DNA of 64,000 nt from Sphingobacterium sp. R2 (GTDB lineage: Bacteria > Bacteroidota > Bacteroidia > Sphingobacteriales > Sphingobacteriaceae), in NCBI RefSeq assembly GCF_040760075.1, contig NZ_CP142884.1, forward strand, positions 4,278,001-4,342,000, read 5' to 3'. Positions 45,401 through 53,768 of the stretch are shown here, piece after piece (the stretch's first letter is position 1; every line of letters begins with the position of its first letter). The position numbers and the translations under genes were made by a program. The notes below the pieces were generated by a model, which was given only the letters and a program-made list of their open reading frames with translations, ran no database searches and had not been told where the DNA came from.

Positions 45401-45600
45401 ATCCGCGAGGAAAAGAAACCTTCCATCTGCTGCGGCGACATCCCACCGTATGATTCGATGACGTAAATGGTCGGCGAATTGAGCTGCGGAAAGATATCAA
45501 TCGGTATTTTCAGTACAGACAGCACCGAAAAGAGCAGCAAGCTCAGCGTGATGATCACCGTGGTAATGGGCCTTCGTAAAGCAGCTGTGACAAGTGACAT
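42427..45600 (-). CDS. RND efflux permease with altered proton-relay residues
   Basis: 1057 aa with the complete RND topology. In TM4 the usual Asp-Asp pair reads Asp400-Gln401 (ILVDQATVTIESIH). In TM10 the usual Lys of xKNAI is Ala937 (GVSVANAILIV). Related RND subfamilies have Asp-Glu at the first site and the same VANA at the second, so this is a distinct coupling type rather than simple decay; Gln is unusual even there. The gene starts 6 bases after the tolC-like stop. DNA here is visibly GC-richer than in neighbouring housekeeping genes. The exported substrate is unknown. Confidence 0.93.
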   Translation of the reverse strand: MSLVTAALRRPITTVIITLSLLLFSVLSVLKIPIDIFPQLNSPTIYVIESYGGMSPQQMEGFFSSRMQDQFLYVNGIKNISAKNIQGLTLLKLSFYENTDMAEASAQVALQVNRAMKFFPPGALPPQVVRFDASSLPVGQLVLSSKTRSLKEIYDMASTLVRPTFSSVPGLSAPPPFGANSRTITVNVDPNKLRSYNLTADEVVMALSKFNVMSPSGNLHLNNTMYVTTINSLIKNVADFADIPILTKNGIPIYIKDVARVSDASDVTVSYALINGRRSVYIPAVKTSDASTWAVVSNLKAKLPEIQNLLPEDVKVSYEFDQSVAVMNSVQSLLHEGGLGALLTGLMVLLFLRDWRSSLIVIVTIPVSILIGVLLLTLFGQTINIMTLSGLALAIGILVDQATVTIESIHQHQEQGAHKRKAIYQACQEIAVPLLLILFCILAVFAPSFMMTGIPRAMFLPLSLSIGLTMIASYFMAQTLVPILSNWLLKEHHIGHFKSDSPGFFEKIKKRYRFGLYRSMRHKGKVIIGYLLLTVGLAAAAFMYIGKDMMPKVNNGQFQLRIKEPDGTRLERTEESVKQVLQVIDSTVNHQVAISSAYVGLVPSSYGVSNLYVFNTGTHEAVIQVNLNADYHVNMDELKDALRRNIRYKLPKLRLNFEPIDMTEKIMSQGAATPIEVRIAGKKMDEIKVYADKVVSSLQHIDYLRDVQIAQPLHLPTIAIAIDRLKASQLGLQMDDIARSVTASTSSSRFTQKIQWLDENNTYTYQVQVQVPEYVMNTMDELREIPLVKGQLTPTLGDIATFNTQYVPGEYDRQGPRRYLTVMANIHQKDLGTATADVQQAIRELPAPPRGVVVEMKGMSTLLLDTMGSLQLGLACAVVVIFLLLAANYQSVKLSLTALVTIPAVILGSLAMLLLTGSTLNLQSYMGMIMSTGVSVANAILIVSNAETLRIDFRNARTAALASATTRLRPILMTSMAMIAGMIPMAMGMGETGEQAAPLGRAVIGGLFASTFAALFVLPLLFVWMKEKSTFDSESLLPQDEPEHRPSSIQTDPQKLR

Positions 45601-45606
45601 AAAAGA

Positions 45607-46995
45607 TTAATTAAAAAGTTGAAGAAAGCCATCGACATTGTTCTGTGCCACCACCTGGTGAAACAATGCCAGGTAATAATTATACTTGGCGGTGATGTAA
45701 TCGCGCTCTGCCTGATAGAGCATGTTCTGGGCTACGTTGACCTCCACGATATCGATGAGGCCGTTTTTGTAGAGGGAAAACTTCTGCCGATAGGCGGCAT
45801 TCGCAGCCTTGGTTTGCCGCGGTATTTCCTTGAGCCGTCGTGCGGCGGTTTCCACTTCGGCGGCCGACTGGGCGATATTCATGGCAATGTTAGCCTGTTG
45901 TTCCTGCAGCTTTTGTCCGGCCTCGTCCACCATAAGACGCTGCGTATTGAGTTTTACCTTTTTGCGGCGAAGGTCAAACAGGTTGTAGTTGATGCCTAGG
46001 CCAACGAGGTAATTGCCACGCTGCAAACCAAAGCCATCGGTGAGCGATCCATAGCTATTGTCACTATGCACACTGGACGCCCTTCCCCAGACTGCGCCGG
46101 AAAGGAACAGCTTGGGGCGGTAGCTGCTGGCAACCAGCTTTTCTTCCATCTTGGTCTTATCGAACAACGCATTATAATAGGCGACCATCGGATGCTGGCG
46201 GCCACCGTCGAGTTCAATGGGTGCATTCTTTACCTGCTCGAAAAGAATCTTTTCGGCCAAAGTATCTGCGACAATCTCCCGGGGCGACATACCCGACAAC
46301 GTGGCCAGCTGAATCTGCAATTGCTGTTGCTGATTGTCCAGCTCGATGAGGCTAAGCTGGCTCCGCGATATTTCGGCATCGGCCATACTGGTATCTACAC
46401 CGGCCCGGATGCCGCTTTTGACCAGTGCAAATATGGACTGCCGTATTTCCTGATTACGCGCTATACTACGCAACTGAATACCGATCAGGTCGTGCAGCTT
46501 TAATAACTGCAGGTAGCTGTAGATGGTAAAAGACTGTAAGTCGTATTTAGACTGCTCAAAACGGAGGTTTTCGACATTCACCTCCGACTGGGCGAGTGCG
46601 TCCTGGGCTTTGAACTGACCAAAATTATACAGCTCCCACTGGAACGCTGCAATGCCAAGATTGCTGCTCACCGCCTGATACTTATTATCGGCTCTGATAC
46701 CACCGTTATTCGTGGGCACGAGACCAAATCCGAAGTACGGCCCCGGTACATTATTATTGGAACCGATATCTGCCTGATACGACAGCTGAAGGCTGGGCAG
46801 ACGGTTATTTTTCACTTCGGCAGCGCGAGCCTGCTGCACCTGTGTACGCACATAGTCGGTTTGCAGAGCGGGTGCATGCGCCGTTACCGAAGATAGCAGC
46901 TGGTTGAGTTTGATAGGCACATGACGCTCCTGACCATAGCCCCATAGGCTACAGCAGAGCAGCACATGCCCCATAAGGACAAGTTTCTGAAACAT
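45607..46995 (-). CDS. TolC-family outer-membrane efflux protein
   Basis: 462 aa with a cleavable signal (MFQKLVLMGHVLLCCSLWGYG) and the duplicated helical TolC pattern. The C-terminal half contains YRQKFSLYKNGLIDIVEVNVAQNML, the usual repeat signature. It precedes the permease by 6 bases and is probably translated coupled to it. It is the outer-membrane duct of the second exporter. Confidence 0.92.
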   Translation of the reverse strand: MFQKLVLMGHVLLCCSLWGYGQERHVPIKLNQLLSSVTAHAPALQTDYVRTQVQQARAAEVKNNRLPSLQLSYQADIGSNNNVPGPYFGFGLVPTNNGGIRADNKYQAVSSNLGIAAFQWELYNFGQFKAQDALAQSEVNVENLRFEQSKYDLQSFTIYSYLQLLKLHDLIGIQLRSIARNQEIRQSIFALVKSGIRAGVDTSMADAEISRSQLSLIELDNQQQQLQIQLATLSGMSPREIVADTLAEKILFEQVKNAPIELDGGRQHPMVAYYNALFDKTKMEEKLVASSYRPKLFLSGAVWGRASSVHSDNSYGSLTDGFGLQRGNYLVGLGINYNLFDLRRKKVKLNTQRLMVDEAGQKLQEQQANIAMNIAQSAAEVETAARRLKEIPRQTKAANAAYRQKFSLYKNGLIDIVEVNVAQNMLYQAERDYITAKYNYYLALFHQVVAQNNVDGFLQLFN

Positions 46996-47075
46996 ATAAA
47001 AAGCTTATTTTAAAAATAAATGAATGTCTGTCGTCCCGGGGGGACGTGTTTCATACAATTAAAATGGCTTTTTTA

Positions 47076-47441
47076 TCATAAGGTGAGCTGGAGGTGACGG
47101 AGGTAGAGCCGGTCTAGCGGCAAAAGGATAGATTGGAACTGCGTAGTAGCAAACGCGCCGAAATTAGGAACAAACCTGTTGAAAAAACGGGTAATAAAAA
47201 ACTCTTTTATTTTACCCGCAAAATGGCGAACTGGCGCTAGCGTGAGACAGACCCCATCCTTTGCATCCACCCAGTCCAAATATTCCTGTTTGCGTTTACT
47301 AAAGGCTTTGATAACGGTGATAAACTCATTCTCGCCCTGCGTTTTTGCCTGATGGTAGAGTGAAAAGCCGATCAAAGGCTTCACAACAAGCATCATGGCA
47401 CTCACAAGTAAGAGAAATTGAACGATGACTCGTCTTAACAT
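47076..47441 (-). CDS. Small membrane-anchored hypothetical protein ahead of the efflux operon
   Basis: 121 aa from ATG 47441 (MLRRVIVQFLLLVSAMMLVVK). The open frame extends upstream to 47705, but that part has no protein-like composition, so the internal start was chosen. One N-terminal hydrophobic segment (5-24) is followed by a basic soluble region with FSKRKQEYLDWVDAKDG. The family is not recognised. It ends 80 bases before the tolC-like gene on the same strand and may be the first gene of the second RND operon, perhaps an accessory subunit; that is only an inference from position. Confidence 0.55.
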   Translation of the reverse strand: MLRRVIVQFLLLVSAMMLVVKPLIGFSLYHQAKTQGENEFITVIKAFSKRKQEYLDWVDAKDGVCLTLAPVRHFAGKIKEFFITRFFNRFVPNFGAFATTQFQSILLPLDRLYLRHLQLTL

Positions 47442-47714
47442 AGGCTTTATTATTACTATCGTATGCAATTTGATCTGCATCTGCCACAAATATAAAAAAT
47501 GGAGCATTACGTGCGTGTAACATTGCCATAGCAAAAGTTTTTGTAAACATGATGTTGCAATTGATGTTTTAGTATATTTATGCATCAATTTAAAGGTGAT
47601 GACCTGCTGCAGCTGAAAGATAGCAATCTTATGCCATACCGGCTTTCTGTAGCTTCCTATGCAGGGGCTGCTAGACAGGATCGCTAACAATCGAACACAA
47701 AGCATTTATACACG

Positions 47715-48323
47715 ATGATTTATACTAAAAACGCAATCGACGCATTTGAGCGAAGATACAGGGCCAATTTTATCAATTCACTGGGCGGGTTTAAAACCCT
47801 GGTTCTCATAGGTACCAAGAACAGCGACGGAAGTGAAAATTTAGCTACGTTTAGTAGCTTATTCCACTTGGGCGCAGATCCTGCACTATGTGGTATTATC
47901 GTTCGGCCGGCCACTCCCTTTAGCAGTACATTGGATAATATTGTTGAACAGCAGTATTATACCATCAATCATGTTTCACCAGCTTTTGTAAAACAGGCGC
48001 ATCAGTGCAGCGCCAAATATCCAAAAGGGGTGAGCGAATTTGAACAGGTCGGGCTCAGCCCTGAATACCTGGAAAACATTCCGGCTCCTTTTGTGCGCGA
48101 AAGCACCCTAAAATTTGCCTGCAAATTTGTGCAGCAAACAGCCATTGAACTCAACGGTACCACCTTGGTCATTGGGCAGATCACAACCGTGCTGGTGCCG
48201 GATACTTATGTCAAGGAAGATGGCTATATTGATATCGAAGAAGCAGGCACAGTCACGAGCAGCGGGCTCGACAGCTATCATACCACCAACCGGATTGCAC
48301 GGCTGCCTTATGCAAAGCCCTAA
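47715..48323 (+). CDS. Flavin reductase-like (FMN-binding split barrel) protein
   Basis: 202 aa with the flavin-reductase split-barrel pattern: INSLGGFKTLVLIGTKNSDG at 20-40, NLATFSSLFHLGADPALCGIIVRP at about 43-66, and NHVSPAF later. Members bind FMN or FAD and reduce it with NAD(P)H, or supply a partner monooxygenase. No monooxygenase is adjacent (the one at 36862 has its own FAD site). It is divergent from the small membrane protein gene. Confidence 0.87.
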   Translation: MIYTKNAIDAFERRYRANFINSLGGFKTLVLIGTKNSDGSENLATFSSLFHLGADPALCGIIVRPATPFSSTLDNIVEQQYYTINHVSPAFVKQAHQCSAKYPKGVSEFEQVGLSPEYLENIPAPFVRESTLKFACKFVQQTAIELNGTTLVIGQITTVLVPDTYVKEDGYIDIEEAGTVTSSGLDSYHTTNRIARLPYAKP

Positions 48324-48367
48324 TTTAGCGGTATATTGATCTGATACAACGCAGGCATGGTTAAAAA

Positions 48368-48396
48368 GAGGCCAACGTATTTCTACGTGGCCCCTC
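48368..48396 (+). terminator. Hairpin after the flavin reductase gene
   Basis: Arms 48368-48379 and 48384-48396 pair with a mismatch and a bulge around a 4-base loop. There is no clear T-run on plus, so termination is uncertain. Confidence 0.4.
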
Positions 48397-48500
48397 AATA
48401 ATTACATATCCCCCTTTGCAACTGATTGCTGCGAGAAAGCAACCCCATTGCTATCGGATAAAAATAGCCTTTACATGACTTTTGTTTGATGCGATACGCT

Positions 48501-48508
48501 TACTTTTG
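48501..48508 (+). promoter_or_regulatory. -7 element of the MFS transporter promoter
   Basis: TACTTTTG, a full match to TAnnTTTG, with TTTG at 48481-48484 (16-base spacer, short). It overlaps the GTG at 48508, which argues against that codon as a start and favours ATG 48547. Confidence 0.6.
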
Positions 48509-48546
48509 TGGCAAATATTTCCCGTTCGGGATTGAAGAAGAGCAAA

Positions 48547-49959
48547 ATGAAGAAAGAATCACGCATCATATCGCTCATTGTCGGGGGAACGCTGCTTATG
48601 GAGATGCTCGACACCACAGCGATATCCACGGCCTTACCCAAAATGGCTCATGATTTTGAGACAAATGTAGTGCATCTCAGCGCGGGTATTACGTCTTATA
48701 CCGTTATGTTGGCTGTATTTATTCCGATCAGTGGCTGGATTGCGGACCGCTATGGCGCAAAAAAAGTGTTCAATATGGCGATTATAGGGTTTATCCTGTC
48801 GTCGATCGCCTGTGGGCTCAGTACCAGCTTAACAGCCTTTGTCCTGGCACGCATCTGCCAAGGTACTGCCGGCGCACTGATGGTGCCTGTGGGGCGTCTC
48901 ATCGTACTGAAGCACACCCAAAAGAAAGATCTGGTTGAAGCGATCGGTTATATTGCCTGGGCCGGACTATTAGGCCCTATTATTGGTCCTGTACTGGGCG
49001 GATTTTTCACTACCTATTTTACCTGGCATTGGATTTTCTTTATCAATGTACCCGTCGGCGTATTTGCGCTGTGGGTAGTGCATCAATTTATCCCGGCGAT
49101 GGATTCAGAAAGTAGCCGTCCGCTTGATATCGTCGGCTTTTTTATCAGCGGTATCGGTCTTGCCGGCATTATGCTGGGGACCGAAATGATCGGTGCTGCC
49201 AACGGCAATTATACAAAACCTCTTGTGACCATTGTTGCAAGTTTTGCGCTTATGGCCGTCGCCGTATGGCACTCCAGACGCATCAAATATCCGCTGATCG
49301 ATTACAGTATCCTTAAAGTAAAGACCTTCCGGATTACGGTGTATTCGGGTTCGATCACGCGGATGGTGATCAATGTGGCGCCCTTTATATTGCCCCTGAT
49401 GTTGCAGCTTGGTTTTGGACTGAGCCCATTTCATGCCGGTCTGCTCTACATGGCCAACATGCTGGGCAGTATGAGCATGAAGCCTGTAGCCATGTGGATC
49501 ACACGGAAATATGATTTCCGAAAAGTCTTAATCGGCAATGGTATTATCCTGACGCTCGTCACTGCCGGGCTCTCGCTGCTATCCTTACAGACACCGATTT
49601 GGCTGGTGGCCATCGTATTCTTTTTTTCCGGACTGACACGCTCGCTTCAATTTACGAGTCTCAACACGTTGGCTTACGCTGACGTACCGAATGAAAAGAT
49701 GAGCAATGCCAATACCCTGTACAATACGGCGCAGCAAATGGCGCTCGGTATGGGTATCGCACTGGGCGCAGTGACGCTGCACCTGGCAAGCAGTTACTAC
49801 CAGGATACGGTTTATCAGATGCGCGATTTTAGTTTGGCGCTGCAGTTAATAGCCGTTTTATCGATGCTATCGTTAATCGAGTATTTCAAAATTAGTCCGA
49901 GTGACGGCAGCAATTTAAGGGGCTTGCCTTCAAAAAAAGAAGCGCAGAAGGCCGCTTAG
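48547..49959 (+). CDS. MFS transporter, DHA2 (EmrB/QacA-like) family
   Basis: 470 aa from ATG 48547 (MKKESRIISLIVGGTLLMEMLD). About 13-14 hydrophobic segments are visible. Family marks are DTTAISTALPKMAHDF (motif D1) in TM1, GWIADRYGAKKVF (motif A) and GPIIGPVLGGFFTTYFTWHWIFFINVPVG (motif C region, about 140-170). Such carriers export drugs or other small molecules by proton antiport. It is a single gene under its own promoter. Confidence 0.92.
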   Translation: MKKESRIISLIVGGTLLMEMLDTTAISTALPKMAHDFETNVVHLSAGITSYTVMLAVFIPISGWIADRYGAKKVFNMAIIGFILSSIACGLSTSLTAFVLARICQGTAGALMVPVGRLIVLKHTQKKDLVEAIGYIAWAGLLGPIIGPVLGGFFTTYFTWHWIFFINVPVGVFALWVVHQFIPAMDSESSRPLDIVGFFISGIGLAGIMLGTEMIGAANGNYTKPLVTIVASFALMAVAVWHSRRIKYPLIDYSILKVKTFRITVYSGSITRMVINVAPFILPLMLQLGFGLSPFHAGLLYMANMLGSMSMKPVAMWITRKYDFRKVLIGNGIILTLVTAGLSLLSLQTPIWLVAIVFFFSGLTRSLQFTSLNTLAYADVPNEKMSNANTLYNTAQQMALGMGIALGAVTLHLASSYYQDTVYQMRDFSLALQLIAVLSMLSLIEYFKISPSDGSNLRGLPSKKEAQKAA

Positions 49960-50074
49960 TTATTTTAAAATTTAAATTAACAGCTGGATTTAATACTGTT
50001 TTTATTATCCTTGCAGTTGAATCAGCTATCGTCTAAAGTATTAGAGCATAGCACAACATTATAATAAACTAGCC

Positions 50075-50623
50075 ATGTTAAAACTGAATTTCTCCCCATT
50101 TCCTGCGCTACACACCGAAAGGCTAACCCTCAGGCGAGCAGATGCAACGGATATACCGCAGCTCTACCGCTTGCGTTCTGACGAACAGATCATGAAGTAC
50201 ATTCCGCGCCCTGTGGCAACTTCGCCAGACGAGATCGCCGAGTTCCTTCGCCTGACGGATGAGAAAATAACCAGCAATGAAATGATCAATTGGAAGATCA
50301 GCATCAAGGGTGACTCTACCCTGATTGGCACAATAGGCTTCTATTACATTAAGCCTGAGCATTATCGCGCAGAGATTGGCTATATGCTGCTTCCGGAGTT
50401 TCAGGGGAAGGGCTATGTCACTGAAGCAATTGCGGCGGTAGTCAACTACGGCTTTGAAGCGATGGGACTTCATTCCATCGAAGCGTTAGTCGATCCGGAG
50501 AATATAGCTTCCTGCGCCGTACTCGAAAAATGCGGTTTTGTAAGAGAAGCTTATTTCAAAGAAAATGAATTTTATAACGGCAAATTTCTCGATACCGTGG
50601 TCTACTCAAAATTAAACGCATAA
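50075..50623 (+). CDS. GNAT N-acetyltransferase, RimJ/RimL type
   Basis: 182 aa. The start LHTERLTLRRADATDIPQLY is typical of the ribosomal-protein-acetyltransferase-like GNAT group. The acetyl-CoA loop is LLPEFQGKGYVTEAI (about 108-122). The C-terminal SIEALVDPENIASCAVLEKCGF completes the fold. It acetylates an amino group of a protein or small molecule; the substrate cannot be told. Confidence 0.92.
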   Translation: MLKLNFSPFPALHTERLTLRRADATDIPQLYRLRSDEQIMKYIPRPVATSPDEIAEFLRLTDEKITSNEMINWKISIKGDSTLIGTIGFYYIKPEHYRAEIGYMLLPEFQGKGYVTEAIAAVVNYGFEAMGLHSIEALVDPENIASCAVLEKCGFVREAYFKENEFYNGKFLDTVVYSKLNA

Positions 50624-50709
50624 GTTTATACGAGATTACATCACATAAAATCCCATCGATCGTAATTATTAAAGGATATGAACTAAATTTGAATTTAAAA
50701 TTGCGACGC

Positions 50710-51576
50710 ATGCCAAAAAGAGATCCTATTTTAGTGAACAGCATGGATTCCAGCAGCAGTATGGCTGTTGGGCTATGGGATGGTACCACTCCGGGCATCT
50801 TAGAAGCGCTAGATCCGCATCGGCACGACCACTATACCTGCATGTTTGTGGAGGCTGGCCAGCTGGAAGTCCTATTTGATTTTGAACCGCTCACCATGCC
50901 TGCGGGAACACTTTTTATCTGCCCGCCGCACCAGGTTCATCAGATCACCAGCACATTAGGGGCATCGGGTTATTACATGTCGTTCGAAGGCCGTCATATA
51001 ACCCGCTCAGCCAAGGACATTCTTGATGCAGCTTTACATGAAACCATTATATTGACCCTCTCAGCGCCCGAGCAACAATGGTTTACGTCCGTGCTCGATT
51101 TGCTAATAAATTTGCACAGCATAAACAATACTTCCTATCAGGAAGTGCAGCAACCCTTGCTTTCAGCTTTTATAGCCCAGGCGGTAATTTGTCACGATCG
51201 CAAATTGGCCACCGGCTCCATCAGTCATAGCCCACGGGTTATGAGTATAGCCAACGCATTCAGAAATCTTGTCAGGGGCGATTACCGCAACCTTAAACGT
51301 CCATCGGACTATGCCCAGCAGTTAAACATCTCCGTGGCCCACCTAAACGATGTTGTTAAAATGGTTACCGGCTTATCCGCATCCGCATTGATCCAGAAGG
51401 AAATATTGAGCGAAGCACAGCGCCTCCTCTATTATTCGCGATTAAGTATTAAAGAAATTGCGGTGCAGCTAGGCTATAAAGACACCAAGTACTTTATCCG
51501 GCTTTTCACAAAAAAAACTGGGCTATCCCCGGGCGATTACAGAAAGACACTACGTTCCAATGCGGAACTGGATTAG
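50710..51576 (+). CDS. AraC-family transcriptional regulator
   Basis: 288 aa from ATG 50710 (MPKRDPILVNSMDSSSS); an upstream in-frame TTG at 50689 would add seven residues. The N-terminal cupin begins around HRHDHYTCMFVEAG (about 41-54). The DNA-binding part (about 190-288) has SVAHLNDVVKMVTGLSASAL and IKEIAVQLGYKDTKYFIRLF. It precedes an NmrA-like oxidoreductase on the same strand, which may be its target. Confidence 0.9.
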   Translation: MPKRDPILVNSMDSSSSMAVGLWDGTTPGILEALDPHRHDHYTCMFVEAGQLEVLFDFEPLTMPAGTLFICPPHQVHQITSTLGASGYYMSFEGRHITRSAKDILDAALHETIILTLSAPEQQWFTSVLDLLINLHSINNTSYQEVQQPLLSAFIAQAVICHDRKLATGSISHSPRVMSIANAFRNLVRGDYRNLKRPSDYAQQLNISVAHLNDVVKMVTGLSASALIQKEILSEAQRLLYYSRLSIKEIAVQLGYKDTKYFIRLFTKKTGLSPGDYRKTLRSNAELD

Positions 51577-51710
51577 ACAACCTTATACTATTCAACTCAA
51601 ACACGGCTTCTTTTTTTGTCCACCTTTTACCTTTGTTTGTCAGTTTACCGGCGTTCATTTTTTGATCAATTTTGGAGTATAAATAAGTTGTAAATTTAAA
51701 TCGCTCAGCT

Positions 51711-52463
51711 ATGAAAATCTTAGTAATCGGTGGTACGGGTCTTACTGGAAGGCTGGTCACAAAAAAACTGTCCAACCTTGGTCATCAGGTGGTCATTGGT
51801 TCGCCATCACATGGCGTGGATCTCATGACGGGAGAAGGTCTCTCCCAGGCGCTGGAAAATACAGCGATCGTGATCGATCTCTCCAATTCCTCCTCTCCGG
51901 AAGAAGAAAATGCCATCCACTTTTTTAAGACCGCAGGAAAGCATCTGGTAACAGCGGAGCTGGCTGCAAACATCAGGCATCACCTCGTACTTTCCATTGT
52001 CGGAACGGACGACGCGCCAGAGATCGGCTATCTTCGCGCCAAGAAATATCAGGAAGACAATATCAAGCAGTCCGGAATACCTTATACCATCATTCGTTCG
52101 ACACAATTTTATGAGCATACCGATGCCATCATTGCCGTGCAGGGCCAGGGAGACGAGGTATTTGTTTCCAAGATCGATTACCAGCCCATTGCCGTAGAAG
52201 ATGTCACAGACTACATTGTGCAGTTTGCACTCGAGGAGCCTAAAAATGGTACGGTCGAGATTGCGGGGCCCATAAAGGCCAATATGGACGATTTTGTCGC
52301 AAAATATATCGCGATCACCGGGAAGCACATAAGGGTAGTTTCTGACGACGATAGCAAATATATGCATCTGGTTGTTCCTAAAACATTGCTCGTACCTGCC
52401 GGAGCATACCATGCCGGCAAGATTCATTTTGAGGACTGGGCACTGAATACTGCAGTAAGTTAA
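51711..52463 (+). CDS. NAD(P)-binding NmrA-like atypical SDR
   Basis: 250 aa with GGTGLTG at 7-13 for the dinucleotide, followed by a Rossmann fold lacking the classical Tyr-x-x-x-Lys pair in SDR position. The segment YTIIRSTQFYEH (about 124-135) is typical of the NmrA/atypical SDR group. Members act as redox sensors or reductases. A good terminator follows. Confidence 0.9.
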   Translation: MKILVIGGTGLTGRLVTKKLSNLGHQVVIGSPSHGVDLMTGEGLSQALENTAIVIDLSNSSSPEEENAIHFFKTAGKHLVTAELAANIRHHLVLSIVGTDDAPEIGYLRAKKYQEDNIKQSGIPYTIIRSTQFYEHTDAIIAVQGQGDEVFVSKIDYQPIAVEDVTDYIVQFALEEPKNGTVEIAGPIKANMDDFVAKYIAITGKHIRVVSDDDSKYMHLVVPKTLLVPAGAYHAGKIHFEDWALNTAVS

Positions 52464-52466
52464 TAA

Positions 52467-52515
52467 AGGGAGCTAAAGCAATACTTCTCTTTTATTGCGA
52501 CAGCTCCCTGTTTTT
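52467..52515 (+). terminator. Terminator after the NmrA-like gene
   Basis: AGGGAGCT (52467-52474) pairs with AGCTCCCT (52502-52509), with inner pairing CAATA/TATTG-like, and TTTTT at 52511-52515. Confidence 0.78.
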
Positions 52516-52522
52516 CTGATCA

Positions 52523-52966
52523 TTAATCTTCTATTTGCAGATGCGTACTCACGGCAATACGGTTCCAGGCATTGATGGTTACAATGAGCATAATGATTTG
52601 AGCGATCTGGTTCTCAGTAAAAAACTTCAACGCCTTGCTGTAGGTTTCTTCAGTTAATCCCTGGTGGTGGATAAGGGTTATTTCCTCTGTCATTGCCAGT
52701 ATGGCCTGCTCCTCTTCGGTAAAAAATTTGGTCGCCTCCCGCCAGGCACTCAATATAAAGATACGCTCTGGTCTTTCACCGTTTTTAATGGCATCCTTGG
52801 TGTGCATGTTGATACAGTATGCACAGTTGTTGATCTGCGATGCACGAATTTTGACGAGCTCTTTAAGCGTTTTTGAAATGTCAATTTTGGAAAGATAACC
52901 TTCCAATCCCAACATGGCTTTATAGCCCTGTGGTTCTGACGTACTGATGTTGATTCGTTTTTCCAT
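52523..52966 (-). CDS. Carboxymuconolactone decarboxylase / AhpD-like peroxidase
   Basis: 147 aa helical protein with the AhpD redox motif Cys48-x-x-Cys51 and His55 (NNCAYCINMHTKDA). This points to alkylhydroperoxidase rather than lactone decarboxylase activity. It probably forms oligomers in the cytoplasm and detoxifies peroxides. It begins 66 bases after a Crp/Fnr-type regulator on the same strand, which may control it. Confidence 0.92.
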   Translation of the reverse strand: MEKRINISTSEPQGYKAMLGLEGYLSKIDISKTLKELVKIRASQINNCAYCINMHTKDAIKNGERPERIFILSAWREATKFFTEEEQAILAMTEEITLIHHQGLTEETYSKALKFFTENQIAQIIMLIVTINAWNRIAVSTHLQIED

Positions 52967-53032
52967 GTTTCTTATTTTTTGTTTTGCTTCTACAAAATTG
53001 GGAAATGAGAAGCCGGAAAAACTTAAACGGGT

Positions 53033-53608
53033 TTAAGAAAGATTTTTTTTGCGTATTTCGCTGAGATATTCGGGAGTAAAGCCCAGATAGGATGCCACAA
53101 GATATTGCGGTACGCGCTGGAGAAAGGCCGGCTGGTCTTTGAGAAAATGAAGGTATAGCTCTTCCCTAGAGTATTCATAAAGGAACTTGATACGCATCTG
53201 CGCTGCGGCATACGCTTTTTGGTACACCATGCGAAAATACTTTTCCAGGGCCGGATGCTTCTCGAGCATTTCATCATAGGCTTGCTGGCGAATGACCAGA
53301 ACCTGCGTTGGATGTACGGCCTGGATGTAAAACTCTGTGGCTGTCTGATTGATATAAGAGAAGGTCTCTGTCATCCACCAGTTCTCGATCGCAAATTCAG
53401 TGGTCTGCTGCCCCCCCTTTTCGTTAATGAAAAATTTTCGCAGAATTCCGTCCAGCACAAAATAATTGGCTTTGCAGATCTGCCCTTCGGTCAGTACGTT
53501 TTCTTTCTTCTTTAAGCGTTGCAGCTCAACATATTGGGTGATATCGACAAATTCATCATCGGAAATTTTTATAAATTTATCCAGGTGTTTTTTAAACTGT
53601 TCAAGCAT
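53033..53608 (-). CDS. Crp/Fnr-family regulator
   Basis: 191 aa. Residues 10-120 form a cyclic-nucleotide-binding-like barrel (ENVLTEGQICKANYFVLDGILRKF). The C-terminal winged helix is short (RVPQYLVASYLGFTPEYLSEIRKK), as in the many Bacteroidota Crp-like proteins that do not bind cAMP in the classical way. It has no Fe-S cysteines. It is upstream of the AhpD-like gene and probably in the same operon. Confidence 0.9.
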   Translation of the reverse strand: MLEQFKKHLDKFIKISDDEFVDITQYVELQRLKKKENVLTEGQICKANYFVLDGILRKFFINEKGGQQTTEFAIENWWMTETFSYINQTATEFYIQAVHPTQVLVIRQQAYDEMLEKHPALEKYFRMVYQKAYAAAQMRIKFLYEYSREELYLHFLKDQPAFLQRVPQYLVASYLGFTPEYLSEIRKKNLS

Positions 53609-53768
53609 TATTTTAAGTCTGTTTTCCTTATCTTTAGTTCGATCAAGTTACTAAAAAATAACATAACCTCAACAACACCGTTTTGGCGATTTGATGCTTT
53701 TGTTTCATTACTTCACAACTGAATGGGAGGATATTTCACAGGTCTTTAACGCACACAATTAAGAAAAC

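Noticed and set aside
47442..47705. N-terminal extension of the small protein ahead of the second RND operon
   Set aside because: The added 88 residues are Cys/His/Trp-rich without pattern; the internal ATG at 47441 starts a normal signal-anchor sequence.
51807..52427. 206-codon open frame on minus opposite the NmrA-like gene
   Set aside because: It is antisense to a gene with a clear dinucleotide motif and has no recognisable domain.
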